Source of the DNA: Adiantum capillus-veneris
Lineage: Eukaryota; Streptophyta; Polypodiopsida; Polypodiales; Pteridaceae
NCBI GenBank assembly: GCA_014529385.2
Contig: CM043953.1
Location: 78,790,338-78,854,337 of the forward strand
Reading direction: 5' to 3'
DNA: 64,000 nt
The translations under genes and the position numbers were made by a program. Positions 35,190 to 48,123 of this stretch are shown here, piece by piece. The stretch's first letter is position 1, and the number at the start of each line of letters is the position of its first letter. The notes under the pieces were generated by a model. The model did no database searches, was not told the origin of the DNA, and saw only the letters and a list, made by a program, of their open reading frames with translations.

Positions 35190-36717
35190 TCAAAGTGAGG
35201 TAATGGTACCGAACTGTATGGCGTCGAGGGAGATCGCCAATAGCATCCGGAATCCTGGAAGGGACTTTTTGTCGGCCCACTTTGAGGTGCGGGTCGTGCA
35301 GTACTTGAACTTCATAACGGTCTGCAATGCTTGCTTCTTTGGGCCGCGCCGAAAGCAACACAAAGTCTTTTGAGGCTCCTTCGATGCTTCAACTTCATCT
35401 AGAGTCATGCTTCTTTCTTCTTCAAGAATCTCCATGGCTGAAAATTCTTGAAACCACTTCCAACACAAAAACATGAATGTACCTATTCCATGTAAAGTGA
35501 TTGGAAAAAATCTTGTCTTCCTCAAAGACTGTGCATGCAATGAAGATGAACAAAGAGACGGAGTGCCAAACTGTTCACCACACACACGCAAACAATGAGA
35601 TTGAATCTTTCTCTTCTGATCTAAAGCAATTAACTATGGCAATTCACAACGGAAATGCCCATGCTTGGTGCTCATTCTTTCATGTGCTCTTTCTATAAAT
35701 GTGCCATGCCAAGGAAGAGACATGGAATGTGACTTCCTTGAATGCATACTTTTCAGCTTTTCATGAACAATCCGCATACATTCGTGCTCATTCATGAGTG
35801 AAACGTGCTCAACGTACAATATGTCATGCCTAGGAAAAGGGATCACATAAAGACGCTGACGATAATACAGGAAATGATCACGAATGAAACACTCGTACAA
35901 TACGTGGTGACGAATCATTCGATCCCTGTAAGGGTTCTTTGGACCTAGGCTCGAGAGCCAAGATCCGTTCTTCTTGAGGGGGTTCTTTGGACCTAGGCTC
36001 GAGAGCCAAGATCTGTTCTTCCTGAGGAGATTCTTTGGACCTTGACTCGAGAGCCAATATCGGTTCTTCGTGATTGATCGAATCTGCAATGAGGTTAGCT
36101 TCATTAGAAACAATATCAACTAACACATCACCCTTGTGAACAATCACATCGTGATCATACAAATCATCATGCTTGTCATTATCATGCAATTCATCATGCT
36201 TGTCATTATCATTCAAATCATCATGCTTATCATAATCATGCAAATCATGTGTGTCGTGCTTGGGAGAAGAAGAGACGGAGAGTCTCCTTTTCCCGAATCT
36301 CTTGCATCTGTGCCTGTACTTGAGCAAAGAGTCGCAACATCTCTTTCATGTGTTGGTCGTTCATTGCTTGTCTTGCTTTGTTCTCGCGATCAAATTGTGC
36401 TTCTCTTTCTTTGCGCTCACGATCAAATTCGGCTTGTCTTACTTTGGCTTCCAAGCGTGCTTGCTCATAGCGCTCACGCGCTATGGCTGCCATTCTTTCT
36501 TCGTACTTACGATCAATTTCTGCTTTTCTTTCTGCTGTTCTTGCTTCGCGTTGTAACTTTCTTTCCATAAACAACTGCTTCAACTCCTCCATAGGAGTTA
36601 GTGCAATCCTTGGCGTAGATGGGGAAGGGGGAGGGTCGGAAAAACCTCCTGGTGGGGAAAATTCTCATGCTCATGACCTCTAAGCGAAGTATCCATTCCG
36701 CTTCGAGTGATGACCAT
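35190..36717 (-). pseudogene. LARD copy 1 unknown ORF, frameshifted
   Basis: ATG at 36,717 (MVITRSGMDTS) corresponds to MIITRSG of the plus copy. A charged coiled-coil (QREARTAERKAEIDRKYEER), an Asp/His repeat region (KHDDLNDNDKHDEL), three copies of a 16-residue unit (ILALEPRSKEPPQEE) and then the C-terminal domain (VIPFPRHDILYVEHVSL, KWFQEFSAMEILEEERS, RRGPKKQALQTVMKFKY) are found in three different frames. The protein is broken here, but similarity to the other copy is strong throughout. Function unknown. Confidence 0.75.
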
Positions 36718-37186
36718 CCACTGAAGTCTTGGGTTCTCGTGGGTCTTGGGTTCTTAAGTTCACGAGGAACTTGGGTTCTTGCGGGTCTTGGGTTCTTGGG
36801 TTCTTGAGGGTCTTGAGGTCTTGAGGTTCTTCTTTTGCTTGCAATGTGTGTTTGAGAAGGATCTTCTCTTCACCCGAGTTTTGCTCTTTTCTGCGAGCGC
36901 ACCGCACCCCTTGGTGGCCTTGTGCTCACACCAAGGTTGCTTTTTCCCACCTCATGTCGATTGGCCGGCCGCTTAAGTGCACGGTCCGCTCTCAATGAGT
37001 GAAAAGAGGCACAAGGGGAGGCTGGACAAGCCCTTCTTTCCTGGGATTCCTGTCACTCTTCAAAAACACGATTAGGAATCGACACGCCCAAGCGAACTTG
37101 GGTTCATGCGACCTCAACAAGCAAAAAAAATAAAATTATGTAGTTCTTGTGGTTCTTTCCTTGAGTGATACAGAACATTGCCAAAG

Positions 37187-37198
37187 CTCTGATACCAA
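37187..37198 (-). promoter_or_regulatory. Primer-binding site, LARD copy 1
   Basis: Plus strand GCTCTGATACCAA immediately before the LTR start TGTAAGG, i.e. minus-strand TTGGTATCAGAGC, initiator-Met type. Confidence 0.88.
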
Positions 37199-38552
<1,354 letters not shown>

Positions 38553-39260
38553 AATGGGGTCTCAACCAACCCTCTCAAGGCCCCCCCCACACCGTTGCTG
38601 ATGTGGTGTTTGCTTTTGATTGCGTAAATGGAATGTACGCACATGCAATACCTAAAGTGCAGGCTCTACTGACTTGAATGGTGACTATTGCCGTGGTAAC
38701 TCCTTAAGACGAGGCACCTCCGGGGCTGATTTGATGCACCTTTGAATCCTTCTCGATGTGGGATTGCAGATGGCCACCAAGGGGTAGATCTGGGGCTGAT
38801 TTGCACTCTTGATGTGAAAGGAATGAAGGATTGAAAACACAGATCTCAACGATGCCGATGATGGACAACAATGGAGCACTTGATGCAGGCGAGGGAATGG
38901 CCGAGGGGAGGCTCAATGGGCTGCCGAAGAACCGGACCGCAACGCGGATGTCTAACGATCGTAGAGCTAGGCCAATTGGGTGAGGGAAGGTGTGGAAACT
39001 GAAAATGCGTGATCAACAAAACCTGGTAGCACTCGGCTTGATTCGGCACTTTTAGGAAAAAACGCTAGGGCTGATGATTTGTTGCACAAAACATTGGCTG
39101 ATCTTAGCAAAAACGTTGGTTTTGGTTGCTCCTCCTTGAGCGAGTGCTAGGAATCTGCAGACAACTTGCTCAATTGATGGGCTGCTAAGCTCCCTTTATA
39201 GGTAAGATTTTTGGGTTATAAACTCCTTTAGGCTTAGGTAGGGCAAACTGTCCACCAGAC

Positions 39261-39488
39261 CATGGGAACGGGGAACGGGAACGGTAGGGTGCGGAACGGG
39301 TCGGGAACAGGAGGGAGGAGAGGGGCCGGAACGGTAGATTAAAGAAACTATATATATTATATGTATTATAAGCTCATATGTTAGTGAAAAACTATAAGCT
39401 AAGCTTTTGAATTCGACCATCCTAATTAGATCCATATTTACACATGTTTTACGATGACGGAGCTTGAGACAAGGATGGAGTTTGACTC

Positions 39489-39536
<48 letters not shown>

Positions 39537-40027
39537 TGAAGCTCGAGACACGAGAGGGAGGGATGGAGCTCGAGAAAGAGAGGTAGAAGCCACATTTGTT
39601 CCTTGAGGGTGTTGTGCTTTCCGCCAAAAAGGAACAGGAAGAAGCCAGAGCTCCATGTCCAAGCTTAAAGCTTTAGCAAGGAGAGTAGCTCAGTAGAGAT
39701 GTTGAGAGCTTGAGGAGGAGGTGAGACGAGTCTCCGGAGCCAAACGGCCCCAAATCAGCCCTCTAAATAGCCCCAAATCTGACCCCAAATAGCCCCCAAA
39801 CATTCCCCCAAATGGCTAGTAAAAAAAGTTGACTTGTTGGTTTGACCGTTCCGGATTCCCGTTTGGCGTGCCGTTCCGCCCCGTTCCCCCCCGTTCCGGG
39901 TCGCCGTTCCGGTTACACCCCGTTCCGAAACGGTGTTCCGTTCCCGACTCCGTTTAGAGAGCCAGACCCGTTCGGAACGCCGTTTCGGAACATTTAGGGT
40001 CCGTTCCGCCCGTTCCCTGTTACTATG
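39261..40027. mobile_element. Non-autonomous hAT-like DNA transposon (MITE), 767 bp
   Basis: Terminal inverted repeats of 19 bp match at 16 positions (39,261 CATGGGAACGGGGAACGGG; 40,009-40,027 reverse complement CATAGTAACAGGGAACGGG). The flanks are 8-bp duplications differing by one base (CACCAGAC 39,253-39,260; CACCAAAC 40,028-40,035), the length typical of hAT. Subterminal GGAACGG/CCGTTCC motifs are reiterated at both ends. The related LTR at 55,640-55,700 lacks the insert (empty site). No transposase ORF; the interior holds a (GA)n tract at 39,493-39,532. Confidence 0.82.
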
Positions 40028-40143
40028 CACCAAACCCAACAAAATAAATCATAAAAATGATTTATTAATAAGTTTGGCCAAGGAGTAAGTTTCTGGGTGA
40101 AACTGTCGCCGCATATCTGCCCGCTCGGGAATTTGATCGACGT

Positions 40144-41270
40144 GGTGTCAAGAAGTTGTGCGGTTTAGCTGAGAAGGTGCTGAACCTTTGGCTATGAGAG
40201 TTCGTGATGAGAATCACAAACACTTTGCGAAAAAATGTTTATAAAAAATCACCAACCCTCTTCCTAAAGATGGCTTAAAGTCTAAGAGCGTTCGTGACAA
40301 AACAGTCACAAACCTTCCTCCTATTGTGCTTGGAATTTGCTTGTTTTGCAAGCGAGTTTGTGATGAAAGGATTACCAATTCACATCCAATTTTACTTAAG
40401 AAGAGCAATTAAAAACACTAAACTTTCAACCATGAAACCCTCAACTCTCATACAAGCACAAATCCCATTCAAAACCCAAAACTCTTTCATGGAATCATGT
40501 AGCCTCGCTCCAATTACATAGTCGTAACTTCAAAGAGTTGAAAGAAATGCAGGAGCTTCCACCTTCACGACGACCATTTTCTGATTTTGCAAAGATTTAA
40601 GAGCTTCTATATTGAAGCCCACACACCATTTTGATAAAGGAAAACCCTAATTCACTCCCTCACAAGCTTAGATACAAGATTACGGAGAGGCCGGAGTGCA
40701 CTATTCATAGATTGAGCAACCATGAAGGGAATTGCACTAAAGGGAAAAATGCAGGTTTTTTAATAAAAAGCAACCTTCTCTCTCTTCCCATTTTTGACCA
40801 AAAAAGATTATTTTTGATGTGAAAAATCCCAACGGAGTCAAAAAAATTCCTAAATTTGTGGGATCACTTGCAGAAGTATAAAAAATATAGATATGCATCA
40901 GTTTTCATCAATAGTCCATTTTGGGTCCCTTTCTATGCAATTTTACGACTATCCCCGTTAGCTACTATTTTCGGTAGTTTTTGCCCGCATCAATCTTTGT
41001 AGGCGAGATGAGTGTGCCACTATAAAATGTGTAGAATATGTACATCAGAAAACCAAATCAAGCATCTTATCAAGTAGGGAAACCTGCAACGGTGCCACAT
41101 CTTGGCCACGACTCCCCATATAGGTTTGTACATGATAGCGACCGCATTAGCTACTTTAGCATATATCACAATATCTACATGATTTCTTCTATTCCTGTGC
41201 ATCAAAAAGTGTCAAAAGTGAGGTGAATGTTGTTATTTCACATTGTGCACGTGCCATAGTACGACAACGG
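40144..41270. other. Extra segment inside LTR X copy A
   Basis: Absent from the otherwise collinear copy at 55.0-56.07 kb, so either inserted here or deleted there. It holds no ORF I recognise and no obvious terminal repeats. Confidence 0.4.
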
Positions 41271-41627
41271 GGAATGGCTTGTTGGATTCCTCTCTCCTAG
41301 AACTACATGCACGTCATGCGAGATGCCTACCGTAGTATAATAGCATTTATCAAAACCTATGCACAAACCACTTTTGCAAGAGGGTTCCAAAATTGAAAAA
41401 CCTAATCTAATGGACTCATTCGGACATGTAGGTCTGCGAACAGGCTCACAAAATTACCAGTACTAATCTTCCTAGGATTCTAGACGTGCCTATCTAGGAA
41501 GAAGGGGAAAACTAGCTATGGAAGTTGATGAAGCATGTCCACGTGGCACACAGAGCGTGCACATGACATCCACAAATCTTTACTTCTTTCCTTGCTTGAA
41601 ATGTGTGCTACTTCGTACGAGTTAGGT

Positions 41628-41817
41628 GCAGTGGAATTGAGATGGTGACAAGATCTAGAGAGAGAATGAGAGGTAGAAATGTGTAGAGGGAGACAGAAGG
41701 AAACTGACACCCGATGGGGTCCCAAGCAACCCTCTCAAGGGCCCCCCACACTGTTGCGGATGTAGTATTTGCTTTTGATTGCGTAAATGGAATGTACATA
41801 CATGCAATACCTCAATG
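41628..41817 (-). repeat. LTR family X fragment, copy B
   Basis: TTAGGTGCAGTGGAATT... through GATGGGGTCCCAAGC and CATGCAATACCTCAATG matches the left end of copy D (about 54,871-55,145). Separated from copy A by 60 bp that includes a purine-rich minus-strand tract (AAGGAAAGAAGTAAAGAT), possibly a remnant interior. Confidence 0.6.
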
Positions 41818-41910
41818 CTATCACGTGCACATCTAACCCTATGTGTATGTGGACAAGCTGTTCCTACTTCTAGGGTTTAGGAAGCCTAGGAAGTGTTCTG
41901 GCAACCTTGT
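41818..41910 (+). repeat. Solo LTR family Y, piece 1
   Basis: ATCACGTGCACATCTAACCC and TGTGGACAAGCT resemble the start of the LARD LTR. The sequence continues after the gypsy insertion at 49,630 and after the LARD insertion at 54,202, so one older plus-oriented LTR was split twice. Confidence 0.6.
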
Positions 41911-41915
41911 GAGCC

Positions 41916-43416
41916 TGTCACAAAAAAATACGGAAGCGTAAACTGACGCTTAATTGCACTTCAAATACTCAAGAGAATTAGAGGGAGCGAGAAAACTTGA
42001 CACTTCATTGGGGACCAGAAGATGGGCTGGTCCCCCCCCACAAAGAGAATATCTTTATTACTAAGGGAGAATCTTTACAAGCACAGGAACGGGGCATACG
42101 CCCGTCCTCTATTCTTTCTTTTGTTTTGTTCTGACTACTGATTGAGAAAGTGTTTCCACTTTCTTACTGCTTAGGGGATTTCCCCTCTTCTGCGAGACTG
42201 GTTGGAAGCTCTCGAAAAGAGAGTCTATCTTCCGAAACAGCTCATCGGAAGCTCTCACAGAGGAGAGTCCATCTTCCGTTATGTGTTGCCTTCATGCTCA
42301 TTCATTCATGCATCGAACACAAAAGAGAAACAAGCAAAATGCACACGCACATGCTTGCTGTAATTTTCTGCACATAACCTGAAATTCTTACCTGTGCACA
42401 CCCCTACGCCGAAACAGAGGTCTTCTTCGCGATGGAATCGCGCCAAACTTGATGTAGACTTAGGATAAGGAGAGAGAAGAGAATTTCTATGGCTGATCTG
42501 CTGAAAACAGCCCTAACTAGGTGATTAGGGGCTGAAAACAGAGAATTACAGCAGCCGCACTCTGCTAAGAGAGCGTCTACGGCAGCTTCTCGCGATGAAA
42601 CTTCACCAGAAGGTGTCTATGACTGTGAGATCCCTTGTTCTTGACAATGGGAGCACAAGGCTACCACATGTCGCAAGGGGCTGCTCTCAAGCTTCAATGG
42701 AGGGCTCCACCGCGTAGAGCACGCTCACATTAGGGGGGGTAGGTGCACTGCCAGCCCTGAAAATGGGGGAGGGGGGGCTCCTAAATAGCCATCAGGGAGA
42801 GGGGGCGCTAGGAAGAGAGAGAGGGTAAGAGTGAGAGTGAGAGAGAATTAGTTTGCATTGGTAAGTGTGCCACTTGGCACACTTACTTTAAAAACTTAAA
42901 AACCATTCAACTTTTGACTTTAAAAGCTTCTAGCTCATAAAAAAAAATGTGCAACTAACTGACAACTGCTACCAATGATTCTTTTATGAGAACACCAAAG
43001 GTCTGCCGGCGCAATGCCGCACGGGCATTGCACCGCCTTTACCTGTTCACACTTGTCCAGCCGCCCGCCCGGGCACGGACCGTTAAATTTAATTTCACGA
43101 AACTTACCCTAAGGCTTTATTAGCCTTAGGGTCACTGTTCTAAGGACCCCATCTCATTCATGTGCTTGTACTGACGCGCGTATTTTTCTGAGCCTAAAAT
43201 CTGAGGCTACTGCTTACCCCTTTCTGAAGACCCGATTTCCCAATCACTAGGGCTTCAGGGTAATTTCTGCTAAGGTCCCTCTGAGGTGTTCCAGCCCGCA
43301 TTTAGGCTCACCTGAGGCCTTAGAACTGCTAGGTCTATTCTGGTGTGCACACAACTAATTAGATAATTCTTTTCTCGTAAATAAATTAATTATTTACAAA
43401 GTCTGACTTAGTTACA
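41916..43416 (-). repeat. gypsy 3' LTR (1,501 bp)
   Basis: Plus-strand ends TGTCACAAAA ... CTTAGTTACA. Next to the interior is the minus-strand purine tract AACCAAGAGGGA (43,417-43,428). Confidence 0.95.
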
Positions 43417-43428
43417 TCCCTCTTGGTT

Positions 43429-46400
43429 CTAAACAGTTGACCTCAACTGTAGAGCGTCAACATAATTGTGCAAGATGTCAGGGTAGTCCTTGAGATCGGA
43501 CTCAGTCATCCACTTTGCATCTAAAGGAGTGTAATTCTTGAACTTGACTAAATACTTTCGATGTAGACTCCCCGACTTGAGCTGTCTCTCCGAGTGGTGT
43601 ATTATCTGTTCAGGTTGAAGGATTTCCTCAGTCTCTTCGACTTCTGGAGGATCTTCTTGTACGGGCACCACTGGAGGAGGTCCAACATATGGTCGGAGGA
43701 GACTCACATGAAAAGCATTGTGGATGCGCCAGTTAGAAGGCAAATCCAATTTGAAAGTCACATCATTGACTTTATCTGTAATTTTGAAAGGGCCGTAAAA
43801 TCTATAGGAAAGTTTGACAACTTTCCCTTTGCCGACCCGCTTTTTCAATCTTGCTTTCTCAAACCGAAGCAGGACATATTGTCCTTTTTCAAGATTGAGA
43901 TTCCTTCTGTGCTTGTCTGCTTTTCTCTTCTGTTGCTCTTGAGTTCGAAGAATCGCTTGCTTTACTTGTTGATGGGCAATATCAATATTGCGCACAAATT
44001 CATCTGCGGCGAAGATGTTTTCTTTGGTCACCATAATAGGAAGTAAGAGTGGCTTCCCATAAATAATTTCGAAAGGGGCTTTACCAGTTGAGAAATGTAT
44101 GGTATTATTATACGCAAACTCAACTATTGGTAAGTATTGTTCCCATTCGGATTGTCGTTCCGAAACATAGCACTTGAGGAGATCTAAAACAGTGGCATTA
44201 GCGATTTCGCTTTGACCATCTGTTTGAGGATGATAAGCTGATGAAAAATCAAGCTTAGTTCCCAAGTTTTCGAACAATGCCTGCCAAAATAGACTAGTCA
44301 TGCGGGGATCTCTATCGCTGACAATAGTCTTTGGCAATCCATGGTGTTTAAAAATCTGAGCTAGAAATATTCTAGCCATGTGATCAGCTTTGATCGTCTT
44401 CTTTACTGGAAGAAAATGGGCTTGCTTACTGAATCTGTCTACGATAGTCCAGATTGCATCATTTCCATTCTTGGATCGAGGAAGATCCGTAATAAAATCC
44501 ATGGCAATACTTTCCCATGGCGTGTTAGGCACAGGGAGCGGCTGAAGCTTGCCATAAACTTTATGTCTGTCATATTTCACTTTTTGGCATACTAAACACT
44601 CACGTACATGTTTTTCAATGTCCGCACGGAGTGTTGGCCAAAAGAAATACCTTTCGAGGGCACTAGTGGTGGAAGCAATTCCCCGATGCCCGGCATAAGG
44701 AGAATTATGTGCTTCATCCATCACCTTTTGTCGTAAGGGCTGAGCTATGCATATTGCTTGTTGACGATAGAGTGTATTATCCCTGATAGAATAAGGTGGC
44801 TTTGAGTGACCAGCTTGAAGATCTGCCCAAATTGTGGCGAAATCTGGATCTTGAGGATACATCTCGCTGAGAGATTCTAGTTCCTCATGATAAATTGTTG
44901 TTAGTGCATTGATCTTTGGACGCCTGGAGAGAGCATCTGCAGCTGCATTCTTTGTTCCAGAAGTGTGTAAAATCTGAAAATGAAACATTGAAAGAAAGTT
45001 GGCCCATCTCATCTGCTTTTCTGATAACTTTCTCTGTGTGAGAAAGTAGCGAAGACTTTGATGATCTGTCTTGATAATAAAATCAGCTCCTAATAGATAG
45101 TGTTTCCAAATGGAAAGAGCATGAATTACTGCCATTAGCTCTTTTTCGTATATGGAGGCATGCAACTCTGCATCTTTAAGGCGCCGACTTTCATAGGCTA
45201 TCGCGTGACCCTCTTGGTTCAGAACTGCTCCTACACAATCTCCAGATGCATCGCAGTATACCTCGAAAGGTTTGCGAAGATCAGGGACGGTGAGAACAGG
45301 TCCGTGACTGAGTAGATACTTAAGCTTTTCGAAAGCTTGTTTTTGTCCAGACCCCCAATGGAATGGAATCCGCTTCTTTGTCAGGTCATGGAGGGGACCT
45401 GCTATCGCGGCAAAAGCTCGAATGAAACGCCGATAATAAGAACAGAGGCCAAAAAAATTTGGTACATCATGTACTGTGGTTGGCGTAGGCCATTCTACAA
45501 CTGCTTGAATCTTATCAGGGTCCATTCTCACCTGGTTGTGAGATACTATATGGCCCAAATAGTGGATTTCTTTTAGAAAGAACTCACTCTTCTTAGCATT
45601 CACAAATAATTTGTGTTTGCGTAATTCTTCAAACACTAAGGCGAGATGCTTATAGTGTTCGTCTTCCGTCTCTGAGAAGATTAAGACGTCATCAAAGAAA
45701 ACGCCTGTAAAGCTTCTGTATGAATGGAAGATTCTATCCATCATTCTGTTGAATGTAGCTGGTGCATTAGTGAGTCCAAAAGGCATCACTAAGAATTCAT
45801 ACAACCCGAAGGTTGTTCTAAATGAAGTCTTATGCACATCTTGAGGAGCTATGCGGATTTGATGATAATCGCTCTTCAAGTCTATACGACTAAAGACACT
45901 GGCTCCTTGTAACTTATCAAGAATGTCGTCAATCCGAGGGATTGGAAATCGATTCTTGATTGTGATCTTGTTTAGAGATCTATAGTCTATGCACATGCGG
46001 AATGTGCCATCTTTTTTCTGTACTAGCAAGACAGGTGAACAATATGGAGAAGTACTAGGCCTTATTAAGCCCTTCTCCAAAAGTTCGTTAACCTGCTTGA
46101 GAATTTCCTCTTGCTGCATTAGACTAACTCGATAAGGGGGCTGATTTGGAGGAGAACTTCCTGGGATCAAATCAATGGTATGATCCTCAGGTCGCGAAGG
46201 TGGGAGTTCATTTGGAAGTTCATCTGCAAAACAATCTTTATATCTTTCTATTAACTTAAGTCTTTTTTGCTCTAAAGAGGAAGAAAGTTGTGAAACAGAC
46301 ACATCTCTCTCTCTTGCAAAAATCAAGTACGCTGAAACACACTTTTTCATTTCTTTCTTGATGGCAATGTGGTTGGCGATAGGAATACGCCAATCACCTG

Positions 46401-48057
46401 CATCTGCAAGTACAAGATACTCCTTTCCTTTATGAGCAAAAGATAAGGTTTTCTGAACATAGTCATGAATGGGATGCATCTTGTAGTGCCAGGGCATTCC
46501 CAAGATAACATCGCATCCTTCAAGTGAAGCTAGTAAGAAAGACTCTTGATCCTTGTAGTCGTCGACCTTTAGATTCAACTTCCCTATGATTGGAGTAGAG
46601 TTTGAGTTCTGCCCTTTGAAAGCAGATTGCGCTTGAATAGAGACTCCGAAACGATTGAGCTGCAAGTTTAGGTCGTCAGCTAGCTTGGTAGAGATGAAGT
46701 TGTCTGTGCTACCAGGGTCAAACAAAATAAGAGCCCGCTGGTTGTTGATACTACCCCATGCTTTGAGAAGAGCTCTTTCTTTTCCATCCTTGGTTGTATT
46801 TCCCTGTACATCTGGGACTGCATTGGAAGAGGGTGGTTGTGGAGGTTTGGTAGGACAGTCACCCTTCATATGACCAACTTGTCCGCACTTGAAGCATCTT
46901 CCTTCACTAATGTATGTTCGCAACTCAGCAGGAGAGAGATATCTCCCTTTCTTGGGCTGATTTGGCTTTGCTTCTGCTTCGGAGGCGGTTCTTTTCTTCT
47001 TTTGAGAAGAAGTAGAAGAGGTAGGCTGCTCATGGAGAGCCTTCTGCTTAGCATGGTAAGTGCTTTGCTCCATCTTCCTGGGAGTACCCTTGTCATGTAT
47101 TCCATCAGCTATGCGGGCTGATTCCATAAGTATCTGCAAGTTACCTCGAGGGTAAAGCTTCATAGCCTTTTGCAAGGCTTCATGCAAACCTGCTTCAAAC
47201 TTGCGCATCTTCTCCGAATCGTCAATCTTCTTGAATGGAGTGACTTTCAAGAGAACGTCCCAAAACCTATCCACATAGCGTGGAACAGTTTCGTTCTCTG
47301 ACTGTGAAAGTCGATCCCATTCTTTCTTTACCTCTTCCTCATAGTCTGGAGGAAGGAACTGTGCGTAGAACTCCTTCTTGAAAGCGGTCCAATCTTGGGG
47401 TTTGCGATCTTCCAGGATAAGGGTTAACCACCAATTGCTGGCGGTGCCTTTCAGGTACAAACTAACATGGCGAAGCTTGGATCTTTCTTTAAAATTCCCT
47501 TCAGCAAATGCAACTTCAAATTGGCGGATGAAAGCCAAAGCTTTGTCATTATCACGCCGTCCATTGTAGGTGTCGAATTTCACATCTCTATCTCCCGACT
47601 TGAATGTTTTCTGCCTGTGGTGCTTCTTCTTATGGTGCTCCTTCTTTCTATGCTTAGACTCCTTGGGAATAGGAGTCCTTTCCCTTGAATATACTTCTTG
47701 CTGCGACGGATCGTCGAGAAACATGTCTTCCGGAGAAACTATGTCTTCCAGATCCTTCATGAAAGAGAACTGAGGGGAATCAGGGGGATCCTGCTCTTGA
47801 ACTTTTGGATTAAACCGCACATGACGTTCTGGAGATTTCTTCTGCCTCTCGTGCATGCGGGAAGTTCCAATCAAAGGATCTTTTCTTGGTTGTGGCGCCT
47901 TTGGGTTCTGCGGAATTTCTCCCAACCCCACCGGCATTTTCTCCTTCCCTTTTTCAAGAGTATGGAGAATCTTTTGAACTTCTGGATGGGAGAGAGCTTT
48001 CTGCAACTCTTCCACCTGCTGTTGAAGGAGAGATAACTCTATCTCGCGTCCTCCCAT
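43429..48057 (-). CDS. gypsy gag-pol polyprotein with chromodomain
   Basis: The open frame begins upstream in the PBS region without an ATG; the first ATG is at 48,057, giving about 1,542 residues. Numbering from the first open codon (48,129): coiled coil 28-62; gag 184-345; CCHC knuckle 412-425 (CFKCGQVGHMKGDC); protease with LFDPGSTDNFIS around 471, where DPG replaces the usual D[ST]G; RT about 690-870 with FFDD at 811-814 where YVDD is usual; RNase H with Asp960 (VYCDASG), Glu997 and Asp1022; integrase zinc module His1141, His1148, Cys1178, Cys1181; catalytic Asp1211, Asp1272, Glu1308 (a D-35-E spacing); chromodomain about 1500-1556 (HRKYLVKFKNYTPLDAKWM). The chromodomain probably directs insertion to particular chromatin. 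One frame with no stop; likely translated as a single polyprotein. Confidence 0.95.
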   Translation of the reverse strand: MGGREIELSLLQQQVEELQKALSHPEVQKILHTLEKGKEKMPVGLGEIPQNPKAPQPRKDPLIGTSRMHERQKKSPERHVRFNPKVQEQDPPDSPQFSFMKDLEDIVSPEDMFLDDPSQQEVYSRERTPIPKESKHRKKEHHKKKHHRQKTFKSGDRDVKFDTYNGRRDNDKALAFIRQFEVAFAEGNFKERSKLRHVSLYLKGTASNWWLTLILEDRKPQDWTAFKKEFYAQFLPPDYEEEVKKEWDRLSQSENETVPRYVDRFWDVLLKVTPFKKIDDSEKMRKFEAGLHEALQKAMKLYPRGNLQILMESARIADGIHDKGTPRKMEQSTYHAKQKALHEQPTSSTSSQKKKRTASEAEAKPNQPKKGRYLSPAELRTYISEGRCFKCGQVGHMKGDCPTKPPQPPSSNAVPDVQGNTTKDGKERALLKAWGSINNQRALILFDPGSTDNFISTKLADDLNLQLNRFGVSIQAQSAFKGQNSNSTPIIGKLNLKVDDYKDQESFLLASLEGCDVILGMPWHYKMHPIHDYVQKTLSFAHKGKEYLVLADAGDWRIPIANHIAIKKEMKKCVSAYLIFARERDVSVSQLSSSLEQKRLKLIERYKDCFADELPNELPPSRPEDHTIDLIPGSSPPNQPPYRVSLMQQEEILKQVNELLEKGLIRPSTSPYCSPVLLVQKKDGTFRMCIDYRSLNKITIKNRFPIPRIDDILDKLQGASVFSRIDLKSDYHQIRIAPQDVHKTSFRTTFGLYEFLVMPFGLTNAPATFNRMMDRIFHSYRSFTGVFFDDVLIFSETEDEHYKHLALVFEELRKHKLFVNAKKSEFFLKEIHYLGHIVSHNQVRMDPDKIQAVVEWPTPTTVHDVPNFFGLCSYYRRFIRAFAAIAGPLHDLTKKRIPFHWGSGQKQAFEKLKYLLSHGPVLTVPDLRKPFEVYCDASGDCVGAVLNQEGHAIAYESRRLKDAELHASIYEKELMAVIHALSIWKHYLLGADFIIKTDHQSLRYFLTQRKLSEKQMRWANFLSMFHFQILHTSGTKNAAADALSRRPKINALTTIYHEELESLSEMYPQDPDFATIWADLQAGHSKPPYSIRDNTLYRQQAICIAQPLRQKVMDEAHNSPYAGHRGIASTTSALERYFFWPTLRADIEKHVRECLVCQKVKYDRHKVYGKLQPLPVPNTPWESIAMDFITDLPRSKNGNDAIWTIVDRFSKQAHFLPVKKTIKADHMARIFLAQIFKHHGLPKTIVSDRDPRMTSLFWQALFENLGTKLDFSSAYHPQTDGQSEIANATVLDLLKCYVSERQSEWEQYLPIVEFAYNNTIHFSTGKAPFEIIYGKPLLLPIMVTKENIFAADEFVRNIDIAHQQVKQAILRTQEQQKRKADKHRRNLNLEKGQYVLLRFEKARLKKRVGKGKVVKLSYRFYGPFKITDKVNDVTFKLDLPSNWRIHNAFHVSLLRPYVGPPPVVPVQEDPPEVEETEEILQPEQIIHHSERQLKSGSLHRKYLVKFKNYTPLDAKWMTESDLKDYPDILHNYVDALQLRSTV

Positions 48058-48106
48058 TTCTGCAGTCTGCCAAGAGTCGTCAATCCCTTCAGGAAGAGAG
48101 AGAGGA

Positions 48107-48122
48107 CCTTGCTCTGATACCA
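48107..48122 (-). promoter_or_regulatory. gypsy primer-binding site
   Basis: Minus-strand GTGGTATCAGAGCAAG one base after the 5' LTR end, initiator-Met type. Confidence 0.93.
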
Positions 48123-48123
48123 C

